Part shown: positions 59,749 through 64,000 of the stretch, piece after piece
Layout of the letters: each line of letters begins with the position of its first letter
Position numbering within the stretch: position 1 is the first letter of the stretch
DNA from: Haloferax marinisediminis
GTDB lineage: Archaea; Halobacteriota; Halobacteria; Halobacteriales; Haloferacaceae
DNA length: 64,000 bases
Assembly: GCF_009674585.1 (NCBI RefSeq)
Contig: NZ_WKJP01000001.1
Location: 2,542,001 to 2,606,000 of the forward strand
Direction of reading: 5' to 3'
The notes under the pieces: model-generated
The model's database searches: none
Told to the model about the DNA's origin: nothing
What the model saw: the letters and a program-made list of their open reading frames with translations, nothing else
Made by a program: the position numbers and the translations under genes

Positions 59749-62139
59749 ATGGCGACGAAGACGCAGTCCCGCGGCGAGGCTGACGGCGACACCAGTGGGT
59801 GTGACCTCTGTGGGTTGCCGACACCGACACCGCCCGTGACGGCCGACGACCCCGTCGGCGAGTTCTGCTGTCGTGGCTGCCTCGAAATCACTCGTACGCT
59901 CGGGGACGCGGCCACCGCCGACCCCGAGACAGTCGAGCAGGAACTCGCAGGCGAGGCAGAAGCCGTCCCCGATGGTGCCGAGCGAACCTACATGTCGGTC
60001 GAAGGGATGCACTGTGCCACCTGTGAGGCGTTCGTCTCCGGAACGGCGCGGTCCTGTGACGGCGTCTACGCCGCGGATGCGAGTTACGCCAACGATATGG
60101 TTCGCGTCACCTACGACCCGGAGACCGCAGACCTCGACGGCCTCTCGGGGACACTCTCGCGGTACGGGTACGGAACTCGTGACCCACACGAACGTGAGGC
60201 CGCAGAACGGACGGACAATCAGGTCGCACGGTTCGTCATCGGCGGCGGCGTCTTCGGAATGATGGTGATGCTGTGGTACATTCTGTTTCTGTACCCAACC
60301 TACGTCGGGTTCTCGCCAGTGGTCGAACTCGGCGTCTTCGACGGAATCTATATCCTCGGCAACATCTGGCTGATGACCTCCATCGTCCTGTTCTACACCG
60401 GATTCCCCATCCTTCGAGGGGCGGTCGTCAGCCTCCGTGCCGGCCAACCGAACATGGACCTTCTCGTCTCGCTCGCGGCGACGAGCGCGTACGTATACTC
60501 GACGGCTGCCGTCGTCGTTGGCGAGACACACGTCTACTTCGACGTGACCGTCGCCATCATCCTCGTCGTGACGCTCGGCAACTACTACGAAGACCGAATC
60601 AAGCGGAAAGCGGCCGGGATGCTCTCGGACCTCGCCGCCTCGCGCGTCTCGGAGGCCCGCCGCAGGACCGCCGACGGCGTCGAGACTGTCAGTGTCGAGG
60701 CCCTCGAAGCCGGCGACATCGTCGAAATCCGGCCGGGAGAACGGGTTCCCGTCGATGGACGAGTCCACGAAGGGACTGCAGCAGTCGACGAAGCACTCGT
60801 CACGGGAGAGTCGATGCCGCGGACGAAGCGCCCCGGCGACGACGTCCTCGGCGGCACCGTCGTCACAGACCGCCCCCTCGCCGTGGAAGTCGGTGAGGAC
60901 GCGACGAGTACGCTCGACCGACTCGTCGAACTCCTGTGGGACATCCAGAGCGCTCGCTCGGGTGTCCAGCGCCTCGCGGACAAACTCGCGACCATCTTCG
61001 TCCCCACCGTCCTCGTCCTCGCTGGAATCGCGTTTGGATGGACGCTCCTCCGTGGTGAGTCGGCGACGACGGCGCTCCTCGTCGGCCTCACGGTGCTCAT
61101 CGTCTCGTGTCCGTGCGCACTCGGTCTCGCCACGCCACTGGCCGTCGCGTCGGGTATCAAAGAGGCAGCGAGTCGCGGCATCGTCGTCGCCTCGGAAGCA
61201 GTCTTCGAAGCGGTCCCCGACGTGGACGTGGTCGTCTTCGACAAAACAGGGACACTCACCGACGGCGACATGGCCGTCCTCCGAATCGACGGTGACGAAT
61301 CCACGCTTCGGTCGGCCGCAGCGCTCGAACGGTTCTCTGCACATCCGCTCGCGTCGGCAACCGTCGCGGCCGCCGAAGACACCGGTGTCGAGATTCCGGA
61401 ACTCTCGGCAGACGACGCCCTCGTTCACGACCGAGGTGTCTCTGGCACCGTCGACGGCGAACGTGTCGTCGTCGGGCATCCGGCGCTCGTGCGCGACGAG
61501 GGGATGGTCGTCGGTGAAGACCTCGAAAACGCCATCGAGAACGCCCGTGACGAGGGTGCAGTCCCAGTTGTCGTTGGGCAGGGCGACCGCGCCCGAGCGG
61601 TACTCGTGGTCGGTGACGAACCCCGCGAGGCGTGGGACGACGTTGTCGCCGCAGTCGCCGACGACGGCAGACGAGACGTGGTCGTCCTCACTGGCGACTC
61701 GGAACGAGCAGCACGGCGTTTCCGCGACCACCCGGACGTGACGGACGTGTTCGCGGGCGTCCCCCCAGAGGCGAAAGCCGAGACAGTAGAACGCCTGCGG
61801 AGTCGTGGGACTGTCGCGATGGTCGGCGACGGGAGCAACGACGCGCCCGCGCTCGCGGCCGCAGACATCGGTATCGCACTCGGTACTGGAACCGACATCG
61901 CTGGCGACGCCGCAGACGCAGTTCTGGTCGGCCGCGACATCGACGCGATTCCGGAGGTGTTCTCGCTTTCGGCGGGTGTGAACCGACGCATCCGCGGCAA
62001 TCTGACGTGGGCGTTCGGCTACAACGCTGTCGCCATCCCACTGGCCGCACTGGGCGTCCTCAACCCCCTCTTCGCCGCGATTGCGATGGGAACGTCGAGC
62101 CTCCTCGTGGTCGCCAACTCGGCGCGGTCGGTGGAGTGA
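59749..62139 (+). CDS. Copper P1B-type ATPase, CcoI/FixI-like
   Basis: A 796-residue heavy-metal P-type ATPase. An N-terminal metal-binding region has CDLCG (C18, C21) and CCRGC (C40, C41, C44), characteristic of the CcoI/FixI branch, followed by an HMA-like GMHCATC (C89, C92). The ion site CPC is in LIVSCPCALGLATPLA (~residue 454), the phosphorylation site is DKTGTLTDGD (~residue 498) and the hinge is GDGSNDAPALAAAD. CcoI ATPases supply copper to oxidases. A GTG at 59743 overlapping the previous stop is an alternative start; I take ATG 59749. Confidence 0.93.
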   Translation: MATKTQSRGEADGDTSGCDLCGLPTPTPPVTADDPVGEFCCRGCLEITRTLGDAATADPETVEQELAGEAEAVPDGAERTYMSVEGMHCATCEAFVSGTARSCDGVYAADASYANDMVRVTYDPETADLDGLSGTLSRYGYGTRDPHEREAAERTDNQVARFVIGGGVFGMMVMLWYILFLYPTYVGFSPVVELGVFDGIYILGNIWLMTSIVLFYTGFPILRGAVVSLRAGQPNMDLLVSLAATSAYVYSTAAVVVGETHVYFDVTVAIILVVTLGNYYEDRIKRKAAGMLSDLAASRVSEARRRTADGVETVSVEALEAGDIVEIRPGERVPVDGRVHEGTAAVDEALVTGESMPRTKRPGDDVLGGTVVTDRPLAVEVGEDATSTLDRLVELLWDIQSARSGVQRLADKLATIFVPTVLVLAGIAFGWTLLRGESATTALLVGLTVLIVSCPCALGLATPLAVASGIKEAASRGIVVASEAVFEAVPDVDVVVFDKTGTLTDGDMAVLRIDGDESTLRSAAALERFSAHPLASATVAAAEDTGVEIPELSADDALVHDRGVSGTVDGERVVVGHPALVRDEGMVVGEDLENAIENARDEGAVPVVVGQGDRARAVLVVGDEPREAWDDVVAAVADDGRRDVVVLTGDSERAARRFRDHPDVTDVFAGVPPEAKAETVERLRSRGTVAMVGDGSNDAPALAAADIGIALGTGTDIAGDAADAVLVGRDIDAIPEVFSLSAGVNRRIRGNLTWAFGYNAVAIPLAALGVLNPLFAAIAMGTSSLLVVANSARSVE

Positions 62140-62238
62140 CCGCCGTGGTTCGACGGCAGCGCGTCCCGGGCTGGTGTGTCGTCCCAGACACTGCCGCGAG
62201 CGCACCAATCAAGGTGTTCCGCTTCGTCGTCCAATCCG

Positions 62239-62562
62239 ATGACTGACGACCCCTTCTCGCTCTCGGTTCCAGCAGGGTGGACCCTCGTCATCGACGAGGA
62301 CACCGACGACGCGAGCGCACAGGTCATCTACGAGTCTCCCGAGAGTAAGTACCGGGTCGTCATCACCGAGTTCGCACGAGGCCTCACGCTCTACTGGTGG
62401 GTCGATATCTACGCTCACGCGGGCGGTGAGTGGCATCGTCGTGAAGTCGGCCTCGGCGACTCGTACCGTGACCCAGGTGCCGTCGCCGACGCCGCCCAAG
62501 ACGCACTCGATGGACTCACAGAGACCGCATCGGAGAGTCTCGAAGCGTTACTCGAGGACTGA
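62239..62562 (+). CDS. Small conserved haloarchaeal protein (107 aa)
   Basis: A soluble 107-residue protein starting MTDDPFSLSVPAGWTLVID, with a Trp-rich middle (TLYWWVDIYAHAGGEWHRREVGLGDSYRD) and helical end (VADAAQDALDGLTETASESLEALLED). I do not recognise a family function. The frame upstream of 62239 (start 62176) is non-coding. It stands between the copper ATPase and the PPOX-like gene, 99 bp and 65 bp away. Confidence 0.6.
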   Translation: MTDDPFSLSVPAGWTLVIDEDTDDASAQVIYESPESKYRVVITEFARGLTLYWWVDIYAHAGGEWHRREVGLGDSYRDPGAVADAAQDALDGLTETASESLEALLED

Positions 62563-62627
62563 CCTGTGCCGAATCGCCCGACAGCACCGGGCAGCCATTT
62601 CATGTGTCGGCGGTGCGAAGAGACTGT

Positions 62628-63068
62628 ATGAGAGACATCAGGTACGTCTATACGGTGGGGATGGACGCTGCGGCCATCTCGAAGCGACTGGACGAGGCGT
62701 CGTCCGGCGTGTTGTCGCTGGCAGACGGGAATCGGTCGTACGCGATTCCCGTTCACGTCCACCTCGACGAACCGGCCGGGCGCCTCCTCTTTCGCTTGAC
62801 TGACGACGGCCACAGCAAGAAGTTAGACTACATCGAGAAGACCGACGAAGCGACGTTCATCTGTTACGAAGACGCCGGTAAGGACTCGTGGAGCATCATG
62901 GCCCGAGGGCCAATTCGTGTGCTTCCGGACGAAGACCTTCCAGACGAAACAACCATCAACAGGCTGTACGGTGGCGTCCGCGTGTTCGACGAAGACGTAG
63001 ACGACCTCAAACTCCACATCGTCGAACTCGTCTACGACGAGCTGACGGGACGCGAAACGGCACGATGA
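62628..63068 (+). CDS. Pyridoxamine 5'-phosphate oxidase-like (FMN-binding split barrel) protein
   Basis: A 146-residue split-barrel protein resembling the flavin-nucleotide-binding PPOX superfamily: SGVLSLADGNRSYAIPVHVHLDEPAGRLLFRLTDDGHSKKLDYIEKTDEATFICYEDAGKDSWSIMARGPIRVLPDED. It would bind FMN or a deazaflavin; the reaction is not clear. I start at ATG 62628 (MRDIRYVYTVG). Its stop overlaps the mobA ATG by 4 nt (63065-63068), so it is co-translated with mobA. Confidence 0.8.
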   Translation: MRDIRYVYTVGMDAAAISKRLDEASSGVLSLADGNRSYAIPVHVHLDEPAGRLLFRLTDDGHSKKLDYIEKTDEATFICYEDAGKDSWSIMARGPIRVLPDEDLPDETTINRLYGGVRVFDEDVDDLKLHIVELVYDELTGRETAR

Positions 63069-63700
63069 CTCGCGTCGCAGGCGTCATCCTCGCCGGTGGG
63101 CGTTCACGACGATTCGGCGAGATGGACAAAGCCCTCGCACGACTCGACGGCGTCCCACTCGTCTGCCGAACTGCTGGGCGAGTGACGAGCGTCACCGACG
63201 AACTCGTCTTCAACTGCCGGCGCGACCAAGCCAGCGCACTCGAATCGGCCTGTCCCGACCTCGATGCCACGATTGCTGTCGATACGGACCCAGACACCGG
63301 GCCACTCGGTGGTATCCGGACTGGTCTCGACGCGACCGACGCACCGCTCTCGGCCGTCGTCGCGTGCGACATGCCGTTCGTGGACCCGTCGCTCCTCACG
63401 TTCCTCGTCGCAGAAGCCACCGAGACGGGCGCTGATGTCGTCGTTCCACAGGTCGAAGACGGCTGGTTCCAGACGACACAGGCAGTCTACCGAACAGAGT
63501 CCGTCTCGGCGGCTGCCAACGCGGTTCTCGAACAGGGTGGCGGAAAGATACTCGATGCCTTCGACTCACTCGACGTTCGAACCGTCGGTCCGGAGACGTT
63601 GGCGCGGTTCGACCCGCGTACCTTCGAGAACATCAACACACGAGAAGAGTTCGCCGCAGCAGAGAGCGCGATTCGCGCGCGTCGAACGGAAGCAGAGTGA
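63065..63700 (+). CDS. mobA: Molybdenum cofactor guanylyltransferase
   Basis: A 211-residue nucleotidyltransferase of the MobA family, which adds GMP to molybdopterin. The GTP-binding motif is AGVILAGGRSRRFGEMDKALARLDG, and CDMPFVDPSLL is the Mg-binding acidic region. I start at the ATG at 63065, the 4-nt overlap with the PPOX-like gene; the longer upstream frame is a shadow. It converges with a YqeC-like gene, whose relatives serve molybdenum hydroxylases. Confidence 0.9.
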   Translation: MTRVAGVILAGGRSRRFGEMDKALARLDGVPLVCRTAGRVTSVTDELVFNCRRDQASALESACPDLDATIAVDTDPDTGPLGGIRTGLDATDAPLSAVVACDMPFVDPSLLTFLVAEATETGADVVVPQVEDGWFQTTQAVYRTESVSAAANAVLEQGGGKILDAFDSLDVRTVGPETLARFDPRTFENINTREEFAAAESAIRARRTEAE

Positions 63701-63735
63701 GCGAGTACAGTCAGTAGCGTCCGACCACTGCCACG

Positions 63736-64000
63736 TCAGTAGACAGCGACGACGGGATCGTCTGCGACGAGACGGGTCGCGACGACGCGGTCCACTCGGG
63801 GATGTTCGCGTACCCACCCGGCGATTTCTTCGGCGTTCGCTTCGTGTTTCTCCGTGTCGACCATGTTGAGCACAGGGACGACGCGGGCCGTCTCGGGGAC
63901 GTCTTTCAGTCCACCGCGGTCGCTCGTCAGTGTCGCGGCCACGTCCCACGCCGAGATGGGGTCACCGAGGTCCGTTCCGGTCACCTCCGAGACGAGTTCT
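63736..64000 (-). CDS. YqeC-like protein, C-terminal part (cut at right edge)
   Basis: The last 88 codons of a gene running out of the window to the right. The reading frame is open to the edge, with no start codon of its own. The segment GTDLGDPISAWDVAATLTSDRGGLKDVPETARVVPVLNMVDTEKHEANAEEIAGWV resembles the end of YqeC, a protein tied to selenium-dependent molybdenum hydroxylase maturation. Together with MobA it suggests a molybdenum enzyme nearby. The family assignment rests on a partial sequence. Confidence 0.65.
   Translation of the reverse strand, partial: ELVSEVTGTDLGDPISAWDVAATLTSDRGGLKDVPETARVVPVLNMVDTEKHEANAEEIAGWVREHPRVDRVVATRLVADDPVVAVY

Noticed and set aside
1-64000. CRISPR arrays, tRNA or rRNA genes, transposons.
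   Set aside because: I read for direct repeats with spacers, cloverleaf-like stretches and transposase motifs and found none. I could not run a covariance or repeat search, so small RNAs may be missed.

Overview
The window is a high-GC piece of a haloarchaeal chromosome. The proteins are acidic (rich in Asp and Glu, poor in Lys). Many genes have an archaeal TATA box about 24-31 nt upstream of the ATG and no Shine-Dalgarno site, the pattern of leaderless haloarchaeal transcripts. The gene set (split NuoJ, fused NuoCD, no NuoEFG, cba-type ba3 oxidase, type III RuBisCO) points to a Haloferacaceae-like organism. That placement comes from memory of gene content and was not checked by search. I see no insertion sequence, prophage, CRISPR array, rRNA or tRNA, so this looks like chromosomal core.

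Layout. 1-11.7 kb: sensor kinase (cut at the left edge), M24 peptidase, DUF21/CBS membrane protein, MFS exporter, a zinc-ribbon microprotein, an overlapping CBS-ParB / ABC ATPase / ABC permease operon, and a TrkA-N/DHH phosphoesterase. 11.7-22.2 kb: the complex I operon nuoA-B-CD-H-I-J1-J2-K-L-M-N on the minus strand. 22.3-31.1 kb: purKE, a GT-C membrane protein, ribH with an aminotransferase, and a secreted CARDB-like protein with a MacB-type ABC pair. 31.3-38.1 kb: a Ski2/Hel308-like helicase, a CaCA antiporter, and the three enzymes of the archaeal AMP salvage route (type III RuBisCO, ribose-1,5-bisphosphate isomerase, AMP phosphorylase). 38.2-47.1 kb: DoxX protein, thioredoxin, a winged-helix regulator with a small membrane partner, an aspartoacylase-like enzyme, a macro-domain / aldo-keto reductase cluster, and a PH-domain membrane protein pair.

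47.3-52.9 kb is the most striking part: an Lrp/AsnC regulator, then dabB-dabA (a vectorial inorganic-carbon uptake complex, the NuoL-like DabB with the DUF2309 DabA whose zinc residues are all present), then a beta-carbonic anhydrase. dabB is preceded by an AT-rich promoter and a leader of about 75 nt with overlapping, mutually exclusive inverted repeats. Together with the RuBisCO III/AMP pathway 12-14 kb away, this gives one chromosomal district genes for taking up, interconverting and fixing CO2. A functional link between them is my inference.

53-64 kb: KDPG aldolase, an HtrA-like protease without a signal peptide, a universal stress protein, then the ba3 oxidase operon (small subunit, CbaB, CbaA, a 20-codon overlapping ORF, a CbaC-like subunit). 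Divergent from it are a small oxidase-linked membrane protein, a TauE/SafE-family protein and a CcoI/FixI-like copper P-type ATPase, which suggests that oxidase assembly is encoded next to the oxidase. The window closes with a PPOX-fold protein, MobA and the end of a YqeC-like protein.
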